Source of the DNA: Emergomyces orientalis
Lineage: Eukaryota > Ascomycota > Eurotiomycetes > Onygenales > Ajellomycetaceae
Direction: 5' to 3'
Length of the DNA stretch: 64,000 nt
Assembly (NCBI GenBank): GCA_002110485.1
Contig: MOWL01000024.1
Coordinates: 310,001 to 374,000 of the forward strand
Translations under genes and position numbers: made by a program
Notes under the pieces: model-generated
Database searches by the model: none
What the model was told of the DNA's origin: nothing
Seen by the model: only the letters and a program-made list of their open reading frames with translations
In this document: positions 1-11,338 of the stretch, piece after piece
Position numbering within the stretch: the first letter of the stretch is position 1
Layout of the letters: each line of letters starts with the position of its first letter

Positions 1-1569
1 TGAATTCGAGGGTGGCGTAGTAGTATAGCGCGAGGCCGCTGACGGATTTATCGCTCGAGAGGCCGATGACGGAGCCGGACATGGTTGGGTCGGCTACGGG
101 GGAGCGGTTGCCGAAGAGGTCGCCGTAGAAGAAGAAATGGCGGCCTAGGTAGGAGATTGTGGGTGCTTGGCTGTCTGCGGCCATTTCTTGTAGGTGCTCG
201 TTGAGATAGTCGTAGATGTTTGTATGGTAGGATTCGGAGACGGAAAGCGCCTGGTTGAAAGCTGGATGTGTTTCGATGACGTGTTTGAGCAGCTCGCCCG
301 TGGCGGATTGGCCACCCTCAGCCATCCAGAAGCCTGGGATGATGGTATCGCGGTACGGACCCCAGACGCCAGGGACGAAGACAGGGTTTGGTGACATGGC
401 GAGATGGCAGGTTGATGTGCCCGCTACGGCGGCGAGGCGGCTGAAGGCTTGGGACCTGTCGTTTTTGGCTGCTTCGGAGCTTAGTTGGTCAGAGCCTAGC
501 TGAACTTTGGCACCGACAGTGCCTATCCAGCCGGCATATGCGTCGATGACACCGCTTCCTACAGCGATTCCGGCGGGCAAACCCAGTTCTGCGGCCGCTT
601 TGTCGCAGAGGGTGCCGACGAGCTCCCCAGCCGAGAGATATTCACCGTTCTATTACCAGAAAGGTTATTAATTTTTCGTCTTTAAAAAGCGTAGGGCATG
701 TTATTCACAAGCACAGTAGAAATTCACAAAACTAACCTCGCCATTGACACCTCCAATGCGTTTGAAACTATCCTCAGTCAACTCCTCCAGCCCAATCTCA
801 TTCAAAAAATCAGGCTGCCACCCTTTGACGCTTCCATCGACACCCACAGGGACATATCCCTGCTTACAGACGACACTGCAGAAGCTCCTCTTCTCATTGC
901 CTGTAGCTAAATGCGTCAAGGCATCAGTCAAGTCGTAGAACTTGCAACGATCGAAGAGCTCCTTGGGCATGTTATTCTTAAGCCACAGCACCTTGGGGAT
1001 CTCCATTTCAATGGACATCTTGCCTCCGACATAGCGAAGCAGATTGTGGCCAGTAGCATTGATATTTTCGGTCTCTTCGACAGGGCGGTGGTCGAGCCAG
1101 AGAATGATGTTGCGGTCTGTGTCGAAGTTGGGCCCCGTGACAGAGACGGGCTCGTCGTCGTCATGGGAAAAGACTGCTAGAGAGCAGGTAGCATCGAAGC
1201 CAATGCCGCGGATTGAGGCGGGGTTGATATTGTGCTGGCTTATAGCGCGCTGCACTGAGATACAGATGCAACGCCAGATATCAGTTGTAGATTGTTCCTA
1301 AATATATATGTTAGCATTCAAATGCACATATAGCATAAAATAGAAGAAAAAGTCGGGCTTTATATAAATAATATATATATGTATAGAGAGAGAGAGGTAA
1401 ATAAATATAAATCTCAATTTAAAGGAATCAATAGTCATACATAGTACCCCTGTTGTGGCTGCCACAAGCCAATATTTTCCGAAGCCAAGCCAACAATGTC
1501 GCCCTTGTTATCGATAATGCAGGCCCTGGCGCTACCGGTACCGACATCGATGCCGATATAGTGGTCCAT
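1..1569 (-). CDS. FGGY-family carbohydrate kinase (D-ribulokinase-like), 3' end off the window
   Basis: ATP-dependent sugar kinase of the FGGY family, closest in feel to yeast YDR109C and human FGGY (D-ribulose phosphorylation, metabolite repair), cytosolic. I place three exons on the minus strand: 1569-1441, 1297-737 and 649 to beyond base 1. All junctions keep phase 0. The start at 1569 opens with MDHYIGIDVGTGSARACI, the family's first phosphate-binding motif, so the longer upstream frame to 1671 is probably untranslated. Exon 2 carries ILWLDHRPVEE and the segment around MSIEMEIPKVLWLK. Exon 3 carries the GSGVIDAYAGWIG and AGTSTCHLAMS segments of the second lobe. About 460 residues are present and the C-terminal end of the second domain is missing at the window edge. 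Family assignment is firm. The exact sugar is inferred. Confidence 0.88.
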
Positions 1570-1699
1570 CTGCGGGGAGATCTCGTTTCGGGGATCCATG
1601 GAAGCTTGCCTGGACATCTGGCGCGAAGGGCGGCGGAATGGGAGGGAAGTCATGATGAGAGTAGAAAACAAGGGGAGAGGTCAAGTCCCTATTTCTATA

Positions 1700-3462
1700 T
1701 ACCTGTTGGTTCACGACAACTTATTTACACTGGCCCGGATTTTTCAGGCAGAGTAGCGTTGTAGGCTTTGCTTACGACGATGAAAGAGCAAGGCGTCAAG
1801 CAGGCCTGACCTTTGAAGCTGGATTGGACTGGGCTGGACTGGACTGGATTGCAGCTAGAAGAAAGCGGCACGATAGGTCTAGAACCTCTCCCCGGAATTG
1901 ATTAGTCGGATGACCATCAGAAAGTTGTCGGTTTCTTATTCGTGTTTGGGGGGAGCTTATCAAGGAGGGGGATGGAATTGATGCTGGACAGTTGGGGATT
2001 GGGGGATCGGGAAGAGGGGAGGGGGGAATAGAATAGGTTTGCGATTGGCAGGTAAAACGTTTTACATACCACAAACCTGATAGATCCAAAAAAAAAAAAA
2101 AACCAAGAACAATTACTTGGAGTGAATATTCAATATCCCACGAGCTGTACAGCGGAGTGTTGTTGTTGTTGCTGCTGCTGCTACTGCTTCTCCAACGCGG
2201 CTATGTTTGATATTGGTGCAAGATAGAAGTTATGCGTTGTCTTGTTTGATAAGAAGGATGTAGGAGCAAGACACAGAAGAGTACCCTTTTTTTTTCTTTC
2301 TTAAGAAGTAAATCGGATCAAAGTAAATCAATTACGAAGGATAAAAACGGTTTATTTACACAGGCACTGGCTCTTAATCATCCTTATTAATAGATCAAGA
2401 ATTGCTGACAGTAACCCACCAGCGGATGGATCGCTTTGACGGGATGTCCTTTCGTCCACACTACCAGATAATTACCATACGCTCAAGAAGTGCCCCCGAA
2501 ATGTGGGTTCGCGAGCAAGGAATGAATCCTGGAACTGTGGGTAATGCGCATATATCCCAACCTCCAAGCCAAGAAGGCGATGGTTGATAGCCGCTGTGCT
2601 ATGTTGGTAATCGGGCTGCAGTTAGAGTCTATTAGTAGTCTATGTGGGGGATGTGTTTGCACGATATAATATATATATATATATGCAGTTCATCCTGGGT
2701 GGTGCTGTAATGAAAAGGCTTTAGGGATGGCCACGAAGCTGGTGTGGAGTAATAACTACAGAACTGATGGTTGAGAGAGAGACCAGCTCCATGAGGAGGA
2801 GCCATAGGCTATGGCAGCTCCAGTCCATATATCAAGAGGGTCTTGGTAGCATAGTTTAGTACTCAACTGGGTATTTCAGCCACCCAGTGCCCGGAGAGGA
2901 AAAGAGAAACCGCTAACAACCATGGAAAGATCTCCATTGTCTTTATTCACCCGCTTTCATCAATGGAGTGGATATGGATAATGAATGGATTGAAGAAACC
3001 AGCTTCCGTGGGGGGCAACAGCGCTGTATTTGTTGGTTGTCTTTGTATCAGCCGCAAAGTGCAATTGCTGGTCTTGTAGTTAGGCTATGACTGCAGAAAG
3101 TATTGATTCGGGAATATAGATATGATCAAGAATAATAATAATTCTTTATGATTGTTTTTGAAAGTCTTAAAAACATGTAAAACGTGGTAAAAAAAACTTC
3201 TTCTCGGCATTCCTTCTGCCTCTAACCCTCGCCTAACCTTCCCCAATCTAGACGCCAGCTAAGAAACATCAACTTCCGCCAGCTTCAATCAAACCATCCC
3301 CAGTCCGTTGGATACAACAGCCCAAACAATTCATCAACGACATATTCATTTCCTCCCCCCCCCCGGGCCACACCTTGAAAATATGACATAACTACTACCT
3401 AGGTAGATTCATAACTCTATATACACACTGCATATAGGCAGCTTGACATACCACCCCCCACA
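1700..3462. other. Intergenic, shared upstream region of the FGGY kinase and EMC10 genes
   Basis: No supported gene. The stretch lies between two divergently transcribed genes and so must hold both promoters. It contains an A-run near 2087-2102, a (TA)n tract near 2669-2684 and a C-run near 3355-3364. The open frame at 2402-2587 has no recognisable domain and no splice partner. Confidence 0.6.
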
Positions 3463-4278
3463 ATGCACCTCCCATTTCTCGCCGTTCTCTCTGCTCTCTC
3501 CCTCTCCCTCTCCGCCCTCACGTCCGCCTCCGCTTCCGCCACCCCCTTATCCGCCGATATCTTCTATTGGCCTCTCTCCTCTTCCCCCTCCTCCAATCCC
3601 TCCCTCCTGGCCAAAATCTCTTACGACCCCTCCACCCTCCAATCCACAATCAACTCCTACACCCCTCCCCAACCCAAAAACGACAACAACATCCTCGATA
3701 AACAAGCAGACCTCCTCCGCATCGGCCTATACACCACCCCCAACGATAAAAGTAACGACCCGAACAAGCAATGGGTCGGAACCCTGTCCTCCCTCTCCCT
3801 CTTCGCAAACACGCCGCAAACCTTAACCCTCCACCTCGATCAAAATAATCACGTCTACCACGCCGCCATCTCTTCGTCCGCATCGGCTGCATCACCCAGT
3901 CCAAACTCCGGTGCAAAGAAGGGCAAAGATGGGAACACCTCCTCTTCTTCACAGGGAAAAGGCGAAGGAGCTGGAGCGGGCTCTCTCAGAGTCGAATTCG
4001 TCCGCTCGAACCCCAGTCCTAGCCCTCATCTCAATCGTCCCGTCGTGTTGAGCCCGGACGGCACTGCGCCTGAAGAAGTCGTGGAGAAGTCGCTTTTTCA
4101 GAAGTGAGTATATCATTCGTTTTATTTTCTTCTTTGTGGTTAATTTGATTGATTTAATTGATTTATGTATTTCTTGTGAATGTTATTCGCTAACTTCTCT
4201 CCGTGTCTAATTAGGTACTGGTGGGTTTTGGGGATAATTGGTATTCTAGCGTTTACGGGGAGTGTAGAGGGGAGTTAG
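3463..4278 (+). CDS. EMC10: ER membrane protein complex subunit 10-like protein
   Basis: Predicted subunit of the ER membrane protein complex, which inserts transmembrane segments of client proteins. Exon 1 is 3463-4103, the intron 4104-4214 (GTGAGT...TTAG), exon 2 4215-4278; the product is 234 residues. Residues 1 to about 25 form a signal peptide (hydrophobic LAVLSALSLSLSAL, then small residues). The luminal part holds an ISYDPSTL strand segment, the RIGLYTTP segment and a low-complexity Ser/Gly/Lys linker at about 145-175. The diagnostic end is LNRPVVLSPDG followed by EKSLFQKYWWVLGIIGIL, the conserved F-x-Q-K-Y-W-W motif entering the single C-terminal membrane helix. The small second exon encodes that helix, which confirms the intron. 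It is convergent with the F-box gene downstream. Family call is by motif recognition. Confidence 0.82.
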
Positions 4279-4957
4279 ACATTGCAAATCAGATTTCGAC
4301 GGATGGAATGGGATGTATGGGGTAGGTTTTTTTTTTTTTAAAATTTGTTATTTTAATACACATATACAAACGCTGCGGTTGTACGGTCATGTATCCAATA
4401 GAAGATGCGAATATAATAAATGTTCTGCTGCGGGTTATAGAAAAGTTTCTTGCATGGCCTGAGGGTATGGAAAGAACAGTAACGGTATGGCAATGCTATA
4501 ATAACCCCATATAAGTTTCTTTTTAAACCCTGTTCGTGGATTAGCTCGAGGCCTATGCTTTCTCTTTGATTTAGCTTTCTCCAAGCCAAATATTGATTTT
4601 TAACCCCCGATATATATATATATATCAGGCACACAGCAGTCACCTTGATAAAAAAAATAAAATAAAAAACCATGGGCTCCATCTGTACGAACTGTACACG
4701 TCAGAGGAACAGAACGGAAAGAAAGGACCGCTATAAAGCACATCCGCTGGGTTTAATTAATAAACAAGACTCTTCTCTGACACAGTCCCAACACGTTCCT
4801 TGCTAAGTTCTAAGAATAGTTAACTAGAGCCGCTTGAGATGGATGAAATTGAAACGTAGAAAATGGAAACGAAAAGGGAAAGGAACAGAAGAAAAGATAA
4901 AATGAAACATTCTTTTCCTTTATCCTACTCCTCCCTCCCAGTCGTATCCGCTTGCGT

Positions 4958-6908
4958 TCACTCACTATCACTATCATCATCTTCCATCTCCTCGTCTTCA
5001 TCGTCATCTACATCATAGTCCTGCTCATCCTCATCGTCTTCCACTTCATTGCCATTCTCCCCCTCCTCCTCATCCTCATAGACAAAGATATCCTCCCCAT
5101 CCATGCCCACGTCCCCGTCCACCCCTTTCCTCTTCCCTTTCCCCTTCCCCTTCCCCTTCCCCTCCCCCTCCCCTTCCCCCTCGCTCTCCATCTCACCCGC
5201 CCTAACCCCATCCTCAATCCCCAAAACAAACCCTTCCTTCCTCCCCACCGCCCCCGCCCCAATTTCCCACCTCATAACCCCCCGATCCGTCAACGAAATA
5301 ATCTCATCCTCCCTGTCCGTAAATCTCAACATAAAACACACTGCCTCACTCTCCAACACCACAGGCTCCAAAAGCACAGCATCCGTCACCCCGACATCAA
5401 TCATATTCTCAGGATAAACACCAGCAGTATTCCTCTCAATAATCGCATGCGGGTCCACCGGCCACACCGTAATCGTCTTCCAATTCGCAATCGCCAGGCG
5501 CGTCGCACATCGTGACGCAGCCACGATACCTGGTAATGAATTCACGCTCGTGCTGTAGCCGGCCAACCGCGCGACGACGCGCCAATTATCGAAGCGCCGG
5601 CCGCGGTCGAGGTTCTCCGTGTGCTGGCAGTTGGAGGAGCGGCAGTGCGCTCCAGACATGAGGATGCAGGCGACGAGTTCGCCGTGCTTGTCCGTCGCAG
5701 TGCCGAGGGCGAGGTATTTCCAATAGCAGAGCTCGCGGTTCGGGTCGTGGGAGCGTGTTTCGTGGGTGCTGAAAAAGGGGATGGCGATAGTGAATTTTAG
5801 ATCGTCTTCGCTGCTGTTGTCTGTGTTGTAGTATGTTACCCAGCAGGAGTTGCGGATGAGGCCGCCTGTAGTTGCTGTGCTGTCGTATTCGATCTCGAGG
5901 CGTTGGAAGTGGCCGTATATGGTTGATGTCGGGTGGTAATAGAGGAGCTGGGTGGCGCTGTCATTGAAAGTCATTTGGATTATGGGTTCGATGGGCCCTG
6001 TGTTTCGGGGCCGTTGGTAGCGGTCGTCGCAGGGCATGGTGCCGTCTTCGTCAATGATTGTAATGTCGTTGTATACTTGGTCTAAGAGGAAGGATATTAA
6101 TATCTATGGTAAATGTAGAAGTGAGGTGGAAGTTTGCTCTCTCCCAAGGATTCTGTCCTCGAAAACTCACATGCTATTTGCATATCCTCTGTAGCCGCAT
6201 CTGGATACGCGGCATGGACGATAACCATGCGCTTGTCTAGATGCTGCTTATGCTGCCAGGATATGGCCACCAAGTGCTTATCTGCCACAGCAATTGCCAA
6301 CGGGCGATACTCATCCTGCGCTGGGAAGGCGGAAATCGTCACGCGCGAACACCTCGAATATCTCGAGTGCGGTTTGCTACGCCGGTAATGCACAAGATGC
6401 GTGCTTTCTTTCCGGTAAGGCTTCATCGCCTCCTCTTCAAAGGGGTGTTTGTTTCCTGCTGCCCCATCTACATTCGCATTCGCATTCGCATTCCCATTCG
6501 CAGTTTCGTTCTCATCAATCCCCTCCCCCTCCGACAACGGCGTAAACCTCTGCAATACAGAAATCATATTCCCTCCCTCGCCAAAAACAACCTTAATCAC
6601 CTCCACCTTCCCGGGCCACACCACAACGGGCTCCAGCACGCCCCTAGGTACCACCTGGCCCCCAGAGGCAAAATACAGATAAACCCTTGGCATCCCCTTC
6701 CGCACCAGCGCTACATTCGGATCCCCGCCGTCGCCGGGGCCGAGCCGTATGGTGGATGCTAGGGTGTCGATGGTAGGCATACCCTCGCCAAAGGTGTATA
6801 CGCTTTGGTTGGCGTGGAAATTTGCCCCGCGGAGGTGCTGGGCTGCTCGTCGCCGGAGCAGGAGGAAGAGTGCTGCTGTGCTTTTGGAGCTGAGGTCATG
6901 GTCATTAC

Positions 6909-6948
<40 letters not shown>

Positions 6949-7152
6949 GCTGCTGCTGTGGCTAGCACTGACGGTACAAAGGGTGCTGGGGGGTGAGGGA
7001 AGCTGAGATAATTGGTACAAGATGCCCTTGCGGTAATTAAAAAGAACCGCAAAGAGTGTGTGGCAGGTATAGGCTGCTTGAAGACAGCTGGTGACGGAAG
7101 AATAGTCGAAGATGGGCTGGAGGAGTTCCGGGGGGAGGTTTAGGAGGTACAT
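4958..7152 (-). CDS. F-box protein with poly-Asn tract and acidic tail
   Basis: Likely substrate adaptor of an SCF ubiquitin ligase. Exon 1 runs 7152-6171 and exon 2 6081-4958, with an 89 bp intron (GTGAGT...TTAG) splitting a Tyr codon; product about 701 residues. The first 40 residues (MYLLNLPPELLQPIFDYSS...) are a classic F-box, which binds Skp1. Residues near 70-82 are a run of about 13 Asn encoded by a pure AAC repeat. The middle and C-terminal parts read as a beta-rich region, perhaps a degenerate propeller, as in many fungal F-box proteins. I see no recognised substrate domain. The tail alternates Glu-Gly and Lys-Gly dipeptides and then ends in about 40 mostly Asp/Glu residues. The target is unknown. 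Confidence 0.8.
6910..6949. repeat. (GTT)n microsatellite inside the F-box gene
   Basis: About 13 uninterrupted GTT units on the plus strand, read as AAC (Asn) on the coding strand. The perfect codon repetition suggests recent slippage and likely length polymorphism. Confidence 0.95.
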
Positions 7153-8517
7153 TTTTTTGGGGCAGGTGGGAAGTAAGGGAGATAGATAGGAGACGAACTA
7201 ACGGTATGGTTTCCTTTTTTTTTTTACAGACGGGGCAAAACAGCGATGGAGAAGACAGTAAACTGGATGCAAAGAGGAGAATATATGAGAGGGTGCTTGT
7301 GTTTAACAAGCTGGAGGAGACTGGTGATGGTGAAAGCGCAAAAAGGAAACACGTGGGGATCGAGAAGCTGCTATATTCTTCTCGAAAGCCGAAAATTCAA
7401 TGCGACACGAGGAGATCTATGCATTGAATATCTTCTAATCCGCGTACAGGCACAGAAAATATAGACCTTGCAAAACAGATCCGCAAAATAAACAAATAAT
7501 GTAGATAACCAGCAGTCAAAATCAAACCGTCTCTGTTATGGTATGGCGGGGAGTTGAGTACACTTATATAATAGATTGATACGAGCTGGTGCGTGTGGGT
7601 TGATCAGTTCAAGATGATGATGGACCAAAGCTTGTCCACCAAACACTAAAAAACACCATAAAAATTAGGCAGAACAGCCTTAATAACAAACTAATAAATA
7701 AATAAGCACAGCGCATGCTTGTGCCTGTTCCAGTTTGGCTGCCTGTATTTAAATCATGCCTTGAAAAACATTTATTCGGCTTTTGTTGAGTTTACTCATG
7801 ATTGATTTCTATCTAAACTGCTACAAGACAAAATATTTATCATTAAATTTTTTTTAAAAAAATACTCTAGAAAACCCAGCAGCTAAATATAAAAAATAAT
7901 AAGAAGAAAAGGCTTTATTCATGAGATTAATGATAATAATGGCCCATTTCATTGACCCCCCCCCCCCTTTTTTTTTACAATTGTACCCTATACTCTTCAA
8001 CCACGTATCATTTCACCGCCTGACGACCTTATTCCATCCCCATCCACAAACTTTCAGTGTAGTTTAACAATAATAATAATAATGATGATGATGATGAATC
8101 AAAAATGAAAATATAAGGAAGAAATAAGAATAATAAGAATAAGATTAAGAAACAGTATAAGTGTAAATAATAAAAGGCCTTAAATGTAAAATATAAAAAT
8201 GAGCAGCCATTTAAACTTGGAATTTAAAAGTTTTTGGAAAACAAAGGAGAAAAGTATCATCATCTTCACCCAGCCAGTCAATCAACAATCACTTGGGGGG
8301 AATTAATCGTATGCAAAACAAATATGTATATATGGAATAGAAAAGTAAAATAAAAGGGTAAACAGGCATCATTGTCTCATAATGTTTATCAGGAGGGGCC
8401 ATTTTAATGGGTGTGTGTGTCTGCGCGGATGGGGGCCACACCGTGCCACATTTCATACCGCACGCTCTCCTCCATCGTCCATCGTCTATTTCATCTTTCC
8501 ATCCTCTACTTAAATCT
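7153..8517. other. Intergenic, AT-rich
   Basis: No supported gene. It covers the upstream region of the F-box gene and the 3' flank of the phosphatase gene. It holds a C-run/T-run junction near 7959-7977 and an (AAT)n(ATG)n tract at about 8067-8097. Short frames such as 7206-7464 have no recognisable content. Confidence 0.6.
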
Positions 8518-11338
8518 TCACTCATGGTAACTCCTCCGAAACCCACTCTCCCTCCCCCCCAGTCCCCTATCTACTCCAGTCCCACTCCCAGTCCCAGTCC
8601 CACCCCCAAGCTCCGCCTCATGCAACGCAATCCACTCCAACACACTCTCATAACACAACACAAACTGCTTAAGGCTCTGCACCATACTAAGTCTCTGCAA
8701 TCTGAACTCCTCCACAGTAGCAGCGATCAGGTCGATATCCTCTCGACGCAGCCAATCCTCGCCGCCAGCACCACCACCACCAGCGCCATTACTTCCATTT
8801 GATCCCTCCGCGTGTTTCCTCCGATCCGCCAACGCCACCCGCCGCTGTTTCTTCAACATATCCACAACACTATCAACGGTACAATACGTCCCCGTCCGCC
8901 CACAGCCAGCACTGCAATGGACCAATATCCGCCTCTGGGCCTCTGCTTCCGGGTCCAGCGTCGTTGTCTCCGCCGCTCTACTACCACCGGTTCCGACCGC
9001 GCGCCCATTAGCGGTATGCGCGATTTGATTCACCTCCTCGATCAGCCGGACTAGGTGTGCAGGTTCGGCGGGCGTGCCGAAATCGGGCCAGTGTGAGTAT
9101 TGTAGTTGAGTTATTTCGCGGATGGGTTGGAAGGGGAAAGCGGAATGGGCCAGGGTAAGGTGGCGGACGATGGCCTGGGGGACGTTATCGTCGGCGCCGG
9201 CGCCGGAGCTCTGTGTGTCCCTTGTCGCGTCGAATTTTTCGATTTGTGTAAGAGGATTTGTGGCTCGTCGTTGCCCACTGGGTCGTCTTTGTTGTTGTTG
9301 TTGTTGCGGGTTTTGGGGGGAAGAAGAAGAACATAGTGGGATGCGCCGTTCCGCGAATGTTTTCACTTTTAGGGGCCCGTAGTCTGCTGCTTTCCAGTAT
9401 GGGTGGCATTTCAGCTGGGGACCTTCTGATTCTGCGGTTAACATGACGATTACTCGGATATCCTGTTCCCAAACGACACGCCAGAAGTCCTAGAAAAAGT
9501 AAAAACGTCAGTATCAATGACTCGCAAAGAAAATGTAAACAGAGCATTTTAAATAGTACACTTACATTGAACGTAGCGGGTATAGGCGCTTGGGTGGCAA
9601 TGTATCTTTTATTGGAGTGAGACGACTGTATGTAGCTCGCGTTTACGTAGTCGCAGGCGCCACTTGGTACACCCTGCAATCGGACCCTCGAGTGATCATA
9701 TGGGTATATATTGTTATATCGATTCTTTGACCCCTTTTCCAATCCCGCTATACGAAATGTCTTTTTAGGACTCCCTGCCCCAGGCGAACCGTACGATACA
9801 CTACCCGTCAACGCCTCCTGCATGCGGTTTTGTTCCGCCCTCTCAATCTGCAAGAACTTATCTGAAACCGACTTGCCCTTGTCTTGAACATCGGCGGCGC
9901 GCGCGAGCCATCGCGGTAACATTTGTCGACCTTTCCCAGACATAGATTGCGGCAAATTGATAGGAATTTGGCCGACGCCGTCTATTAAATCCATATTTTG
10001 GCGAATATTTGAGAAAAATGGATGGGCGGTCGTATTAGATTTCGGGATGCAGCAACCACCAGTAATGCCAGGTTTGTTGGGTAGTGCAAGACTAATTGAT
10101 CGTGGCTGGCCTGCGAAGTTTGCAGGCTCATTGTTCTGATTTGACTCGATAAGGTCGGGGAATTCGGAGGAAAATTGCGTAAATCCACCGCGTAGTATAG
10201 ATGGTTCACCTTTCCATCCTTCATTGGTAAATTTTTTCAACACATTTATCAAGGTAGATGCGTCCTTCATGTGTGTCGTGGACGAATCGTAGACAATAAT
10301 CCGCGTACATTTTTGCCAGCGCGCAAATCTTTTCTTCTCTTCGTCGCCAGCAAATGTATCTCCCAGTTTTTGCAGGTTGAAAGACGGCCGTTTTAACAGC
10401 GTTGTGGGAATACACAAATTCAAGGCTCCTTTTACCCTTGCTTCGGTAAACTGCGGGTATGGTCGAACATCTAGAAGTAAAGTAGTGTCTGGTGATGACT
10501 TTGATAACTCTGCACAAAGGTAGGGGGCGATGAATTGGACATTGCCCTGATCAACACTGGCTGGGGAAGTTTCGGACCGTTGAAGAGGGCGAACCCTATT
10601 GATAGCTAAAGAATGGCGTGAAGGGTGCGGGGGCAGAGTGATACGTGAGGGGCGACCATTACCACCCTCTGAATCAAACGGGGTCCTTAAATTCGGGATG
10701 GTTGAAGCTGGGCTTGGTACTATTGATGGATTCATTGGTTTCACGAAAGCGGTGGCTGACTTAATTTCTCCTATTGAGCCATTCGGGTGTGAATCAATGC
10801 TCATGTAGCTAGACTTATCATCATATCGCGAGACAACCCACGAGGGATCGACTGTATGTGGAGAAGCAGGCGATTGCATCTCGCGCCTCTCCTCAGCTCT
10901 GCGATCTCTGTCTCGGAGAGCTTGTGTTTGTTTCTCGAAGCTAGACGAGATTCTATGGCCGGCAATAAACCCAGCTGATTCTGATTGTTTTCTGAACGCT
11001 TCGAATTCGAAGTTGTATTCAGACGAGTGGCGATTGCCATGCTTCCCACCGTTTGGAGAACCTGAGGGGAAATTCCAGGCCTTGCGCGCATGTATTCCTG
11101 GGGTTGAACTGGGCGGGTTGGCCGAAGTGATGTCGACGATGCCGAAATAGCTGTTACACGAATCGCGCAATATTCTTGGTGAGAGGGTAGCCCCCGAACC
11201 AAGTATTGGGGCGGTCATTTGGCCGACAGACGCGGGCGTCCGGGGAGGCATTCCCAACGGGGTAGTAGAAACAGCAGAGGCGGAAATGTTAGGACTCCAA
11301 GCTTGAGGAGACGGTAAGGCAGCGGTGGTCGCTGGCAT
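8518..11338 (-). CDS. Protein tyrosine phosphatase with N-terminal rhodanese-like domain (Pyp1/Pyp2 type)
   Basis: Predicted cytosolic tyrosine phosphatase that restrains MAP kinases, by analogy with fission yeast Pyp1/Pyp2. Exon 1 is 11338-9566 and exon 2 9489-8518, with a 76 bp intron (GTAAGT...CTAG); product 914 residues. After about 260 disordered residues comes a rhodanese/CH2 fold (LLLDVRPYPQF to LRGGFTQFSSEFPDL). Its active-site Cys is replaced (IVYDSSTTH), so it should bind rather than catalyse. The PTP domain follows: NRYNNIYPYDHSRV (phosphotyrosine loop), HWPDFGTP (WPD loop), HCSAGCGRTGTY (P-loop with catalytic Cys and Arg) and QRLSMVQSLKQF (Q-loop). The intron lies inside the PTP domain. 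A Gln/Ser-rich insert of about 50 residues sits between conserved strands, and another Gly-rich one lies after the P-loop. Confidence 0.9.

Noticed and set aside
3443..3952. Overlapping frames on both strands across the EMC10 exon
   Set aside because: Pro/Ser-rich shadows of the real gene. Only the frame from 3463 has a signal peptide and the spliced conserved C-terminus.
4952..5515. Plus-strand frame of 187 codons opposite the F-box gene end
   Set aside because: Antisense shadow of the acidic tail (Pro/Leu-rich), no motif.
6749..7006. Frames encoding poly-Val or poly-Leu near 6.9 kb
   Set aside because: Other-frame reading of the (GTT)n repeat inside the F-box gene.
9185..9566. Continuation of phosphatase exon 1 past the donor to 9185
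   Set aside because: It lacks the PTP motifs. Splicing at 9566/9489 restores DFWRVVWEQD and the rest of the domain.
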